Origin: Planctomycetota bacterium
GTDB taxonomy: Bacteria > Planctomycetota > J058
DNA: 64,000 bases
Assembly (NCBI GenBank): GCA_019636275.1
Contig: JAHBXY010000015.1
Span: forward strand, 1 to 64,000
Reading direction: 5' to 3'
Shown here: positions 9,357 through 17,970 of the stretch, one piece after another
Layout: each line of letters begins with the position of its first letter
Position numbering within the stretch: position 1 is the first letter of the stretch
Made by a program: the position numbers and the translations under genes
The notes under the pieces: generated by a model
What the model saw: the letters and a program-made list of their open reading frames with translations, nothing else
Told to the model about the DNA's origin: nothing
Databases searched by the model: none

Positions 9357-9862
9357 GCCGGGAGGTCCTCTGCGAGCGCCGCCCCTTCCTCTCGGGCGTC
9401 CTCCTGATCGCCGCCTTCTTCGCCAGCGTGTTCGCCGGCCTGGCGGCCGTGCGCGTCGTGACCCCGCGCTCGAACGTGGCGGAGCTCCTGGGCGCGTTCA
9501 TGCTCCCGATCGGCTGGGCGCTCGGCTGGCTGGGGATCCGCCACATCGCGCTGGCCTTCCTGCTCGTGCTCGCGCCGGTCCTCTTCCCGCTCCTGCTCCT
9601 GTGGGTCGCCTGGCGCGTCGTCCGCGGCCGCCCGGCCCTCGGCGAGGCCGGCCCGGCCGGCTGGAGGCCCGACCCGTGGGTGCTCCTGAACGTCCCCGCC
9701 TGCGCCGTGTGCGGGGCGGTCACCGGCCTGGCCGGAGCCCTGCAGGCCGGCCACCCGCTCCTGCGCTCGATCGGGCTCATGGCCGCCATCGCGGCCGCCT
9801 GGGGCCTCGTGCTGGCGGTCCTGCAGCTCCGCGGCGTGCTCCCCGACGAGGGGCGCGAGTAG
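9353..9862 (+). CDS. Predicted integral membrane protein
   Basis: A 169-residue protein with about four hydrophobic segments: residues 13-32, 43-60, 64-86 and a pair between 105 and 155. It begins with a GTG overlapping the lipoprotein gene's TGA, so it is the last gene of this tightly packed group. I recognise no family motif. A role in the envelope next to the lipid genes is only inferred from context. Confidence 0.65.
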   Translation: MSREVLCERRPFLSGVLLIAAFFASVFAGLAAVRVVTPRSNVAELLGAFMLPIGWALGWLGIRHIALAFLLVLAPVLFPLLLLWVAWRVVRGRPALGEAGPAGWRPDPWVLLNVPACAVCGAVTGLAGALQAGHPLLRSIGLMAAIAAAWGLVLAVLQLRGVLPDEGRE

Positions 9863-9894
9863 GCCCCCCCCCTTCGAGGTGCATCAGGGGGCTT
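9863..9894 (+). terminator. Possible terminator hairpin
   Basis: A run of C (GCCCCC...) just after the stop at 9862 can pair with GGGGGC at 9887-9892, followed by TT. It lies between the lipid/membrane cluster and the signalling operon. The pairing is simple and there is no proper U-tract, so this is only a candidate. Confidence 0.3.
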
Positions 9895-9926
9895 GATGAA
9901 TGACCCCGGGGGGAGACCCCGGTTCA

Positions 9927-10781
9927 ATGGCCGGGATGGTCGACCCTGCGTCCCCGCCCTGCGCGTCCGACCTCCAGGCCCTCGACGACGCGCTGCGGCT
10001 CCTGGCCGGGGCCGGCGTGGACCTGCGCGACTACCGGCGCGACGCCCTCCTGCGCCGCGCCCGGCAGCGGGCCGCCGCCGCCGGCCACGCCGACCTCGGC
10101 GCCTACGTCCAGGCGCTCGGCGGCGCGCCGGGCGAGCTCGAGCGGCTCGCCTCGGCGCTGCTCCTGCACGTCACGGGCTTCTTCCGCGACCGGCCGGTGT
10201 TCGAGGCCCTGCGCACGACGGTCCTCCCGTCGCTGGCGCGCGGCGCCGCGAGGACCTTGCGCTGCTGGTCGATCGGCGTGGCCACCGGCGAGGAGGCCTG
10301 GTCGATCGCGGCCCTGCTGGAGGAGGCCCGCCCGGGGCGCTGGGACGTGCTGGCGACCGACCGCGACCCCGCCTCGCTCGCGGCAGCGGCCGCCGCCGCC
10401 TACCCGGGCGACGCGCTCGACGCGGCGCCGGCCTGGGCGCGCGAGGCCGCCCTCGAGCCGGGCGCCCTGCGCGCGGCCGCGCTGCCCCTGCGCGCGGCGC
10501 TACGCGCGCGCGTCCGCTTCGCCCGCCACGACCTGCTCGGCCCGCGCCTGGCGCCCGCCGAGGCCGTCCTGGCGTCGTTCGACCTGGTCCTGTGCCGCAA
10601 CGTGATCGTCTACCTCGACGACCGCATGCGCGCCCTCGCGCTCGAGCGCGCGCTCGCCGCCCTGGAGCCCGGCGGCGCGCTGGTCCTCGGCGCGGCCGAG
10701 TCGCCGCCGCCCTCGGCCGCCGTCGAGCCCTGGCCCGGGCTCCCGGCGACCCTGCGCATCTTCCGGCGGAGGACCGCCTGA
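9927..10781 (+). CDS. CheR-type SAM-dependent protein methyltransferase
   Basis: A 284-residue methyltransferase of the CheR family, which methylates glutamates of chemoreceptors. The start at 9927 follows a GGGGGAG sequence; a second ATG at 9936 is possible. A CheR N-terminal helical domain is followed by the SAM-binding motif 'SIGVATGEEAWSIA' near residue 115 and the 'FDLVLCRNVIVYLDD' block near residue 220. No chemoreceptor, CheA or CheB gene is visible nearby. Instead the stop overlaps the start of a giant hybrid kinase (TGATG), so the target may be that kinase rather than a classical chemoreceptor. Family sure; target inferred. Confidence 0.88.
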   Translation: MAGMVDPASPPCASDLQALDDALRLLAGAGVDLRDYRRDALLRRARQRAAAAGHADLGAYVQALGGAPGELERLASALLLHVTGFFRDRPVFEALRTTVLPSLARGAARTLRCWSIGVATGEEAWSIAALLEEARPGRWDVLATDRDPASLAAAAAAAYPGDALDAAPAWAREAALEPGALRAAALPLRAALRARVRFARHDLLGPRLAPAEAVLASFDLVLCRNVIVYLDDRMRALALERALAALEPGGALVLGAAESPPPSAAVEPWPGLPATLRIFRRRTA

Positions 10782-13700
10782 TGGCGCTGCTCCAGCCCGA
10801 CACCTGGCCCTTGCGCGCGCGCGTGGCGGCGCTGGTCCTCGGCGCGGCGGCCCTGCCGCTGGCCGCGGGGACGGCGCTGGCCTACGCGACCACGCGCACG
10901 AGGATCGAGCGCCACGCGGCCGACCTCCTCGGGGCGCGGGCCGACCAGCTCGCCGGCGAGCTCGACGCCTTCCACGCCAGCTACGCGCTGACGGCCCGGC
11001 GCCTGGCGCGCTTGCCCGAGGTCGTGGGCTACTGCGCCGCCGACGGGGCCGCGCGCGCGGCGGCGCGCCCCGCCGCCGCCGCCCTGCTCGACGTCTACGC
11101 CGGCAGCGACCCCCACTTCCGCGGCGTGGCCCTGTTCGACCCGGACGGCCGCATCGCCGTGGGCACCGAGCCGCCGCTCCTCGGCAACGACTACGGCTTC
11201 CGCACCTACTTCCGCGAGGCGATGGGCGGGCGCGGCAACGTCTCGGACCTGTACGTCGCCGTGCCCGAGGTGGGCTCCGTGCCGTCGATCGCCTACGCCG
11301 AGCCGGTGCGCGACGCGGGCGGCGCCGTACGCGGGGTCGCCGTCCTGTTCGTGCGCGCCGCCGCCTTCTGGGGCGTGGTCGACGGGGCCGACGAGCGCGC
11401 CGGGCCCGGCAGCTTCTCGGTCGTCTTCGACCCGCACGGGGTCCGCATCGCGCACAGCAGGAGCCCGGACGAGCTGTTCCGGCCCGGCGCCCCCCTCGAC
11501 CCGGCGCTCGTCGAGGCGCAGGTGCTCGAGCGCCGCTTCGGCGAGCGCACGCGCGCGCTGCTCGACGCGCCGCTGGCGGCCGGGGCGCAGATGGCCCGCG
11601 CGCGCGCGGCGGCCGTCGATCCGGCGGAGACGTTCGCGGCCGACTCCGCCGCCCGCGGCGAGTGCCTGGCCGTGGCGCGACGCCTGCGCGGCGCCCCCTG
11701 GACGCTGTTCATGCTCGTGCCCCGCGCCACGGTCGACGCGGCCGTGGGCGGGCTCACGCGCGCCACCCTGCTCTCGTCGGGGGTGATCGTCGGCTTCGCC
11801 CTCCTCGGCGGGCTCCTGGCCACCGGCCTCGTCCTGCGCCCGGTGCGCGCCCTGACGGAGGCCGCGCGCGCGATCGAGGCCGGCGACCTGAGCGCCACGG
11901 TCCGCGTGGACGGCGGCGGCGAGCTGGCCGACCTCGCCGCGCGCTTCAACCGCATGTCCGGCGCCGTGCGCGAGGCGCGCGACGAGCTCGAGCGCCGCGT
12001 CGCCGAGCGCACGGAGGCGCTCTCCGGAGCCAACGCCGCGCTGGCCGAGCAGAACCGCGCGCTGGCGGCGCAGCGCGCCGACCTCGACCGCCGCCAGGCG
12101 CGCGAGGAGGCCCTGCGGCAGGCGCTCGTGGCCCTCGGCGAGGAGGGGCCGCTCGGGGCCACGGCCGGCCGGGCGCTCGCGGCCCTGGCCCCCGCGGCCG
12201 GGGCGGTGGTCCTGGCCTGCTGGCGGCGCAACGCCGACGCGCTCGAGCCGGTCGGCGCGTGGGGCGCGGGCGCCTTGCCCTCGATCCCCGTGGCCGGGGT
12301 CGTGGCCGAGGTCATCGCGGCGCAGGAGGTCAGGGTCGTCGCCGGGCTCCCGCCAGGGCTCCCCCTGCGCTTCGACCTCGGGCTCGCGGCGGGGGCGCCG
12401 GCCGCCGTGGCCCTCGTGCCCCTGCGGGTCGGCGACCGCGACGTCGGCCTGCTCGCCGCGGGCGCGCTCGAGCCGCCGGGCGACGAGGCCCTGGCGGCCC
12501 TGACGACGATCGCCCTGCCGCTGGCGCTGGCGGTCGCGCGGCGCGACCTGCGCGACGCCCTGCAGGCGCGCAACGAGGAGCTCGAGGCCCAGGCCGAGGA
12601 GCTGCGCGCGCAGCAGGGCGAGCTCGAGGCCCAGCAGGCGGCGCTCGTGGCCAAGAGCGAGGAGGTCGTGCGCGCCGACCGGCACAAGAGCCAGTTCCTG
12701 GCCAACGTCTCGCACGAGCTGCGCACGCCGCTCAACGCGATCATCGGCTTCGCCGACCTCCTGCGCGAGGAGGTCGGGCCCACGCTCGCCCAGGGCCACG
12801 CGCGCTACCTCGACGAGGTCCTGGCCGCCGCGCGCCACCTGCTGGGGCTGATCGGCGAGGTGCTCGACCTGTCGCGGATCGAGGCCGGGCGGCTCACGCT
12901 CGACCTCGAGGACGTCGTCGCGGGCGAGGTCGTGGCCGAGGCGCTGGCCCTCGTCGAGCCGCAGGCGCGCGCCCGGCAGGTGTCGGTCGCCACGAGGGGC
13001 GCGCTCGACGCGCGGGCGCGCGCCGACCGGGCGCGGCTGCGGCAGATCCTCGTGAACCTGCTCTCGAACGCGGTGAAGTTCTCGCCCGAGGGCCAGCCGG
13101 TCGACGTCGACGTGGACGCCGGGCCCGACGCCGTGCGCTTCGTCGTGCGCGACCGCGGCCCGGGCGTCCCGCCCGACCTGCGGCCGCGGCTCTTCCAGCC
13201 CTTCGTCCAGGGCGAGGACCCGCTGGTCAAGCGCCACACGGGCTCGGGGCTGGGGCTGGCGATCTCGCGCGGCCTGGCGGAGCTCCAGGGCGGCGCGCTG
13301 GCGCTCGAGGACGCGCCCGGGCCCGGAGCGACGTTCGTGGCCACGGTCCCGGCGGCGCGCGGCGGCGCCCCGGCGCCGGCGGCCCGGCCGCAGGTCCTCG
13401 TCGTCGACACGGACCCCGGGCGGGCCTCGACGCTCGGGCCGTGGCTCGAGCAGGCCGGCTTCGCCGTGCGCGCCACGAGCGACCTCGACGAGGCGGCGCG
13501 CCTGCTCGCGACGGAGCCGCCCGCCGTCGTCCTCGTCGACCCCGCCCGCGCCGAGGCGGCCCGGGCCCTCGTGGCCGGAGCGGGCGCCGCGCCCTCGCTC
13601 GTCGTCGTGGCCACGGCGGCGGCGGACGCCGCCGACCCGTCGGGGCTCCTGACCGAGCTGGCGGCGGCGGCGGTCCCGCGCGCCGGGCGCGTGCTCGTGA

Positions 13701-14470
13701 TCGACGACGACCCGCGCACGGGCGAGGTCGTCGGCGCCGTCCTGCGCGCGGCCGGGTTCGAGGCGGCCGTGGCCGGGACGGCCGCCGAGGGCCTGGCCGC
13801 GGCGCGGCGCGACCCGCCCGACCTGCTGGTCGTCGACCTCCTCCTGCCCGACGCCTCGGGGTTCGAGGTCATCGAGGCGCTCGCCGGCGACGAGCGCACG
13901 CGCGATCGGCCCGTGCTCGTCCTCACCGCCGCCGACCTGACCCCGGCGCAGCGCGACTGGCTGCGCGCCCGCGCGCGCGCCCTGGCCGAGAAGGGCGACC
14001 TGACGCGCGAGGCCTTCATCGCCACCGTCCAGCAGGCGCTGGGCCGCGGGCCGGCGAAGGACCCGGCCGCCGCCGGGCCGGTGCTCGTCGTCGACGACCA
14101 CGACGTCAACCGCGAGCTCGCCCGCGCCCTCCTCGAGCGGGCCGGCTGGCGCGTCGTCGACGCGCCCGACGCGGCCGGCGCGCTGGCCCTGGCGCGCGCC
14201 GAGCGCCCGGCGGCGATCCTGCTCGACATCGCCATGCCGGGGCAGGACGGCTTCGCCGCCCTGGCCGCCCTGCGCGCCGACCCGCGCACGCGCGACGTGC
14301 CGGTCGCCGCCCTCACGGCGCTCGCGCTGCGCAGCGACGAGGAGCGCATCCGCGCCGCCGGCTTCGACGACTACGTGACCAAGCCGATCGACCGCGCGCG
14401 CCTGCTCGCGGTCGTCGCCCGCCTGACGGGCGGCCACCCCCCGACGCGGGGGGACGGGGACCCACGATGA
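10781..14470 (+). CDS. Hybrid sensor histidine kinase with three receiver domains
   Basis: A 1229-residue membrane kinase. Order: transmembrane helix (about 12-36), extracytoplasmic Cache-like sensor (40-325, with 'GLALFDPDGRIAVG'-type strands), second helix (328-350), HAMP (350-400), coiled coil, GAF-like domain (about 450-586), coiled coil, HisKA with His645 in 'NVSHELRTPLNAI', and HATPase (745-862, with 'NLLSNAVKFS' and 'TGSGLGLAIS'). Three receivers follow. The first (870-966) looks degenerate. The second has phosphoacceptor Asp1019 (VVDLLLPDASG) and the third Asp1149 (LLDIAMPGQDG), with Lys in 'DYVTKPID'. It overlaps CheR upstream and the receiver-kinase downstream, so all three are co-translated. 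Confidence 0.92.
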   Translation: MALLQPDTWPLRARVAALVLGAAALPLAAGTALAYATTRTRIERHAADLLGARADQLAGELDAFHASYALTARRLARLPEVVGYCAADGAARAAARPAAAALLDVYAGSDPHFRGVALFDPDGRIAVGTEPPLLGNDYGFRTYFREAMGGRGNVSDLYVAVPEVGSVPSIAYAEPVRDAGGAVRGVAVLFVRAAAFWGVVDGADERAGPGSFSVVFDPHGVRIAHSRSPDELFRPGAPLDPALVEAQVLERRFGERTRALLDAPLAAGAQMARARAAAVDPAETFAADSAARGECLAVARRLRGAPWTLFMLVPRATVDAAVGGLTRATLLSSGVIVGFALLGGLLATGLVLRPVRALTEAARAIEAGDLSATVRVDGGGELADLAARFNRMSGAVREARDELERRVAERTEALSGANAALAEQNRALAAQRADLDRRQAREEALRQALVALGEEGPLGATAGRALAALAPAAGAVVLACWRRNADALEPVGAWGAGALPSIPVAGVVAEVIAAQEVRVVAGLPPGLPLRFDLGLAAGAPAAVALVPLRVGDRDVGLLAAGALEPPGDEALAALTTIALPLALAVARRDLRDALQARNEELEAQAEELRAQQGELEAQQAALVAKSEEVVRADRHKSQFLANVSHELRTPLNAIIGFADLLREEVGPTLAQGHARYLDEVLAAARHLLGLIGEVLDLSRIEAGRLTLDLEDVVAGEVVAEALALVEPQARARQVSVATRGALDARARADRARLRQILVNLLSNAVKFSPEGQPVDVDVDAGPDAVRFVVRDRGPGVPPDLRPRLFQPFVQGEDPLVKRHTGSGLGLAISRGLAELQGGALALEDAPGPGATFVATVPAARGGAPAPAARPQVLVVDTDPGRASTLGPWLEQAGFAVRATSDLDEAARLLATEPPAVVLVDPARAEAARALVAGAGAAPSLVVVATAAADAADPSGLLTELAAAAVPRAGRVLVIDDDPRTGEVVGAVLRAAGFEAAVAGTAAEGLAAARRDPPDLLVVDLLLPDASGFEVIEALAGDERTRDRPVLVLTAADLTPAQRDWLRARARALAEKGDLTREAFIATVQQALGRGPAKDPAAAGPVLVVDDHDVNRELARALLERAGWRVVDAPDAAGALALARAERPAAILLDIAMPGQDGFAALAALRADPRTRDVPVAALTALALRSDEERIRAAGFDDYVTKPIDRARLLAVVARLTGGHPPTRGDGDPR

Positions 14471-15588
14471 CGACGACCCCGCCGACCGTCCTCGTCGCCG
14501 ATGACGACCCGCGCAACAGGTCCCTCCTGGCCGCCTTCCTCGCGCCCACCTGCGCCGTGGTCGAGGCGGCCTCAGGGGAGGCGGCGCTGACCGTCTTCGC
14601 CGAGCGGCCGGTCGACCTCGTGCTCCTCGACGTCGTCATGCCCGACCTGAGCGGGCTCGAGGTGTGCCAGCGGATCAAGGCGCACGGCGAGCGCGGCTTC
14701 GTGCCCGTGGTCCTCCTCACCGGGCTCGCCGACCAGGAGCACCGCAACGCCGGGCTCGCGGCGGGCGCCGACGAGTTCGTGACCAAGCCGTTCGACCGCC
14801 GCGAGCTGCTCCTGCGCGTCGGCGCGCTCCTGCGCCGCCGCGAGCAGGAGCGGCGCATCCACGAGCAGGAGGCGCGCCTGCAGGCGCAGCTCGACGAGCT
14901 GCGCCGCCTGCAGGCGTTCAAGGACGAGCTCTTCGGGCTCATCGTCCACGACGTCAGGAACCCGCTCACCGGGGTGATCGGCTTCCTGGACCTGCTCGTG
15001 CACGCGCTGCGGGACAAGGACCCGCGCCTGACCCGCTACGCCGAGCTGGCCCTCGAGGGCGGGCGCAAGGTCGAGGAGGTCCTCGGCTCGGTGCTCGAGG
15101 TGCAGCTCCTCGAGGGCGGCGCGGTGCCGCTCCACCGCGCGCGCCGGCCGCTGCGCGCGATCGTCGACGACGCCGTCAGCTCCGTCCTCGGCTCGGCCGG
15201 GTCGGTGTCGATCGAGGTCCAGGCCGACGTCGACCCCGTCCTCGAGGCCGACGTGCGGCTCCTGCGCCGCGCCGTGGAGAACCTGCTGGCCAACGCGCTC
15301 AAGTACTCGCCGCCGCGCGGCGCGGTCGTCGTGTCGATCCGCCAGGAGGGCGAGCAGGTCGAGCTCGCCGTCGAGGACCGCGGCCCCGGCGTCCCCGACC
15401 CGCTCAAGGGCGTCCTCTTCCAGAAGTTCGGCTCCGTCGAGGCCCGGAGCGGCGGCGCGCGCCGCGGCCACGGCCTGGGGCTGCACCTCGTCAAGCTCGT
15501 CGCCTCGGCGCACGGCGGGGCCGTCTCGGTGCGCGACCGCGAGGGGGGCGGGACGACCTTCGCCATGCGCCTCCCGGTCGATCATTGA
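14467..15588 (+). CDS. Response regulator-histidine kinase fusion (REC-HisKA-HATPase)
   Basis: A 373-residue soluble protein. An N-terminal receiver has Asp55 (LLDVVMPDLSG) and Lys in 'EFVTKPFDRR'. A coiled coil at about 120-150 leads to HisKA with His161 in 'IVHDVRNPLTGVIGF', an HATPase core with 'NLLANALKYS', and a G-box 'GHGLGLHLVK'. The ATG overlaps the hybrid kinase stop (ATGA). It probably receives phosphate from the hybrid kinase and relays or integrates the signal. There is no DNA-binding output domain in the operon, so the final target is elsewhere or is protein modification. Confidence 0.92.
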   Translation: MTTTPPTVLVADDDPRNRSLLAAFLAPTCAVVEAASGEAALTVFAERPVDLVLLDVVMPDLSGLEVCQRIKAHGERGFVPVVLLTGLADQEHRNAGLAAGADEFVTKPFDRRELLLRVGALLRRREQERRIHEQEARLQAQLDELRRLQAFKDELFGLIVHDVRNPLTGVIGFLDLLVHALRDKDPRLTRYAELALEGGRKVEEVLGSVLEVQLLEGGAVPLHRARRPLRAIVDDAVSSVLGSAGSVSIEVQADVDPVLEADVRLLRRAVENLLANALKYSPPRGAVVVSIRQEGEQVELAVEDRGPGVPDPLKGVLFQKFGSVEARSGGARRGHGLGLHLVKLVASAHGGAVSVRDREGGGTTFAMRLPVDH

Positions 15589-15660
15589 GGTCCGTGGCGC
15601 CGCGGCGGCGTGCGCCGCGCGCACCTTGCGGGCGGCGCGCGGGTCTGGCCTGATCGCGGC

Positions 15661-16041
15661 ATGACGACGGCGATCCTCGGCCTGGCCGCGGTGTGGCACG
15701 GGCTGGCCACCTGGCACTTCGGTGTGACCCCCGCGCGCACGCTCGCGCGCGCCACGAGCGAGCGGCCGGTGAGCGCGATCGCCACGGAGCTGTTCCGCTT
15801 CCTGGCCGGCCTGAACGCGGCGCTGGTGGTCCTGGCCGCCGCGGCGCTGTTCGCCGGCCACGAGGCGCGGCTCCTCGCGCTCCTGACCCTGGCCGCGGCC
15901 AACCTGTCGCAGCTCGTGCTCGACCTGCGCGTGCGCCGCCTGGGGCTGGCGCGCGGGCCGATGTTCGCGCGGATCCTCGTCGGCGACGCGCTGTTCACGG
16001 CGCTCTGCGGCGGCGCGCTGGCGGTCGGGCTGGCCGGATGA
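15661..16041 (+). CDS. Small predicted membrane protein
   Basis: A 126-residue protein with about four hydrophobic segments and few polar loops. The ATG at 15661 gives a hydrophobic N terminus (MTTAILGLAAVWHGLATW), but no strong Shine-Dalgarno is seen. It overlaps the following oxidoreductase gene by ATGA and probably forms a two-gene operon with it. I do not recognise the family. Confidence 0.65.
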   Translation: MTTAILGLAAVWHGLATWHFGVTPARTLARATSERPVSAIATELFRFLAGLNAALVVLAAAALFAGHEARLLALLTLAAANLSQLVLDLRVRRLGLARGPMFARILVGDALFTALCGGALAVGLAG

Positions 16042-16697
16042 CCCCGTCGGCCCTCCTGCTCGGCGCGACCGGCCTCGTCGGCCGGCGCTGCCTGGCGCGC
16101 CTGCTCGCCGACCCGACCTGGGACCGCGTCGTCGCCCTCACCCGGCGGCCGACCGGGGCCGCCGACCCGCGCCTGGCCGAGGTCGTGGGCGACCTCGCCC
16201 GTCTGACGCCGGCCGACGTGCCGCCGGTCGACGACGTCCTCTGCTGCCTCGGGACGACGCTCCGGGCCGCCGGCTCGCGGGCGGCGTTCCGCGCCGTCGA
16301 TCACGACCTCGTCGTGGCCCTGGCCCGCCTGGCCCGCGGCGCCGGGGCGCGCCGCCTGGCCCTCGTCTCGTCGGTCGGCGCCGACGCGCGCTCGCGCAGC
16401 TTCTACCTGCGCACCAAGGGCGAGGCCGAGGCGGCCGTGGCCGCGCTCGGGTTCGAGTCGGTCGAGGTCCTGCGGCCGAGCTTCCTCGTCGGCGCGCGCG
16501 AGGTGCCGCGCCGCCTCGAGGCGGCCGGGATCGCCGTGTCGATGGCGCTGGCCGGGCTCCTCGTCGGACCGGCCCGCCGCTACCGGCCGATCGACGCCGA
16601 CATCGTGGCCGCGGCCATGCTCGCCGCCCTGAAGCGCGGCGCCCCCGGCGTGCACGTGCGCGAGCACGCCGACCTGGAGGCGCTGGCCGCTGGCTAG
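16038..16697 (+). CDS. NAD(P)-binding oxidoreductase, atypical SDR (HTATIP2-like)
   Basis: A 219-residue Rossmann protein. The N terminus has the GATGLVG nucleotide-binding motif, then 'VDDVLCCLGTT', 'LALVSSVGADARS' and 'YLRTKGEAEAAV', blocks shared with atypical short-chain dehydrogenases of the HTATIP2/TIP30 group. 'EVLRPSFLVG' follows as expected. It starts on the ATGA overlap of the small membrane protein gene. The substrate is unknown; members of this group are often annotated only as NAD(P)H-binding proteins. Confidence 0.82.
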   Translation: MTPSALLLGATGLVGRRCLARLLADPTWDRVVALTRRPTGAADPRLAEVVGDLARLTPADVPPVDDVLCCLGTTLRAAGSRAAFRAVDHDLVVALARLARGAGARRLALVSSVGADARSRSFYLRTKGEAEAAVAALGFESVEVLRPSFLVGAREVPRRLEAAGIAVSMALAGLLVGPARRYRPIDADIVAAAMLAALKRGAPGVHVREHADLEALAAG

Positions 16698-16857
16698 AGG
16701 CCCGGCCGGAAACGCGCCAGGCAGCCGCCTCGGACGGGCCAGGCCGGGCCGACTCCGGCCGGGGGTCCCTGTGCTCGGCCGCCGATCCACCCGTAAGTCC
16801 TCGAAGCGTGAGATGGCAGCGGCCGAGCACGCGGATCCCCCGGCATCAGCGATGAGG

Positions 16858-16908
16858 CTAGAGGGCCGGCAGGAAGGCCGCGAAGCGGCAGTCCGGCCGG
16901 CCCTCTAG
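16858..16908. terminator. 13-bp perfect inverted repeat between convergent genes
   Basis: CTAGAGGGCCGGC (16858-16870) is repeated in perfect inversion at 16896-16908, with a 25-base loop. It lies between the convergent oxidoreductase and M23 peptidase genes and ends 6 bases from the latter's stop. It could act as a two-way terminator. A related sequence (CTAGAGGCCCGGCC) sits at the oxidoreductase stop around 16694. Confidence 0.5.
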
Positions 16909-16914
16909 AGGGCG

Positions 16915-17970
16915 CTACCTGCGCAGGCCGAGGTCGTCGCAGAAGGCCGCCCCGTCGAAGTCGGCCGCCGCGAAGGGCAGGTCGAGCCAGGGGCGCCGCT
17001 CCCCCGCGCCGTCGTCGAAGAGGCGCCGCCCCGGCTCGGCGACGGCGAAGCGCGTGGGGTAGGTCGTGGCCTCGATCAGGACCTCGAAGGCGCGCCGCTC
17101 CGGGTCGTCGATGGCCGCCAGCCGCTCGCGGCGCGCCGGGTCGCGCACGGCGTCGAGCAGGTCGGCCACGCGCCCCGGCTCGAGCCGGGTGGGCTCGGGC
17201 GGCGCCGGCTCGGCGCCGCCCGTCCAGGGGCGCGGCGCGTTCTCCTCGCGCCAGAGCGACGCCTCGCCCGGGCGGGCGAACGGGTCGACGAGCGCGCCGG
17301 CGAGGATGACGTTGAAGTGCAGGTGCGGCGCGACCCACGGGAACATGAGCAGCCCGTCGGCGCCCGAGTAAGCCGACAGCGCCACCGGCTGCCCGCGGGC
17401 GACCGCGTCGCCCGGGCGCACGAGCGTGCGCCCCAGGTGGTTGTAGGTCGTGAGCAGGCCGCCGCCGTGGTCGACGTAGAGCTTGACCCCGCCGCGGTTC
17501 CACTCCTGGCGGCGCGCGACGACGCGCCCGGGCGCGGCCGCCAGGATGGGCGTGCCCGGCGGCACGACGAAGTCGGTGCCGTTGTGGCTGTCGTAGGTGA
17601 GCGCCCGGCCGCGGAAGTCGCTCACGCGCGTGACGCGCACCGACCAGCCCTCCTCGGGCGGCGACTGCGTGTGGTTGAACAGGTTCAGCAGCGGCACGCG
17701 GCGCCCGGCCGCCCGGCGCCCGAGCCAGGTGGCGATCGACAGCCGCGGCGTGGCGATCCCGAGGCTCGTCAGGTCGAAGCGTGACTTCGGCAGGTGCCGG
17801 TCGCCGCGGAACACCAGCCAGGCCTGCCGGAGGGTGGGGCCGAGCGGCCGGAGGCCGAAGAGCTCGGCCGGGGACAGCCGCCGCGGGCGCCGGGTCTCCG
17901 CCACGATTCCGCCTCCGGAGACGGGAGATGCGGTCGCCGCCGCCGCCGCGGGCTCAATGTTCACGGTCAT
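16915..17970 (-). CDS. M23-family metallopeptidase
   Basis: A 351-residue LytM/M23-type zinc peptidase, the family that cuts peptidoglycan cross-links. The catalytic region shows 'SHNGTDFVVPPGTPILAAAPG' (His and Asp ligands) and later 'APHLHFNVI' (HxH), so all zinc ligands are present. The start at 17970 has GAGGAGG upstream and overlaps the hydroxylase stop (ATGA). No signal peptide or transmembrane segment is visible: the N terminus is low-complexity and polar, which is unusual for a wall hydrolase. The C-terminal 110 residues form an extra domain I do not recognise. It is the last gene of the TetR operon. Confidence 0.85.
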   Translation of the reverse strand: MTVNIEPAAAAATASPVSGGGIVAETRRPRRLSPAELFGLRPLGPTLRQAWLVFRGDRHLPKSRFDLTSLGIATPRLSIATWLGRRAAGRRVPLLNLFNHTQSPPEEGWSVRVTRVSDFRGRALTYDSHNGTDFVVPPGTPILAAAPGRVVARRQEWNRGGVKLYVDHGGGLLTTYNHLGRTLVRPGDAVARGQPVALSAYSGADGLLMFPWVAPHLHFNVILAGALVDPFARPGEASLWREENAPRPWTGGAEPAPPEPTRLEPGRVADLLDAVRDPARRERLAAIDDPERRAFEVLIEATTYPTRFAVAEPGRRLFDDGAGERRPWLDLPFAAADFDGAAFCDDLGLRR

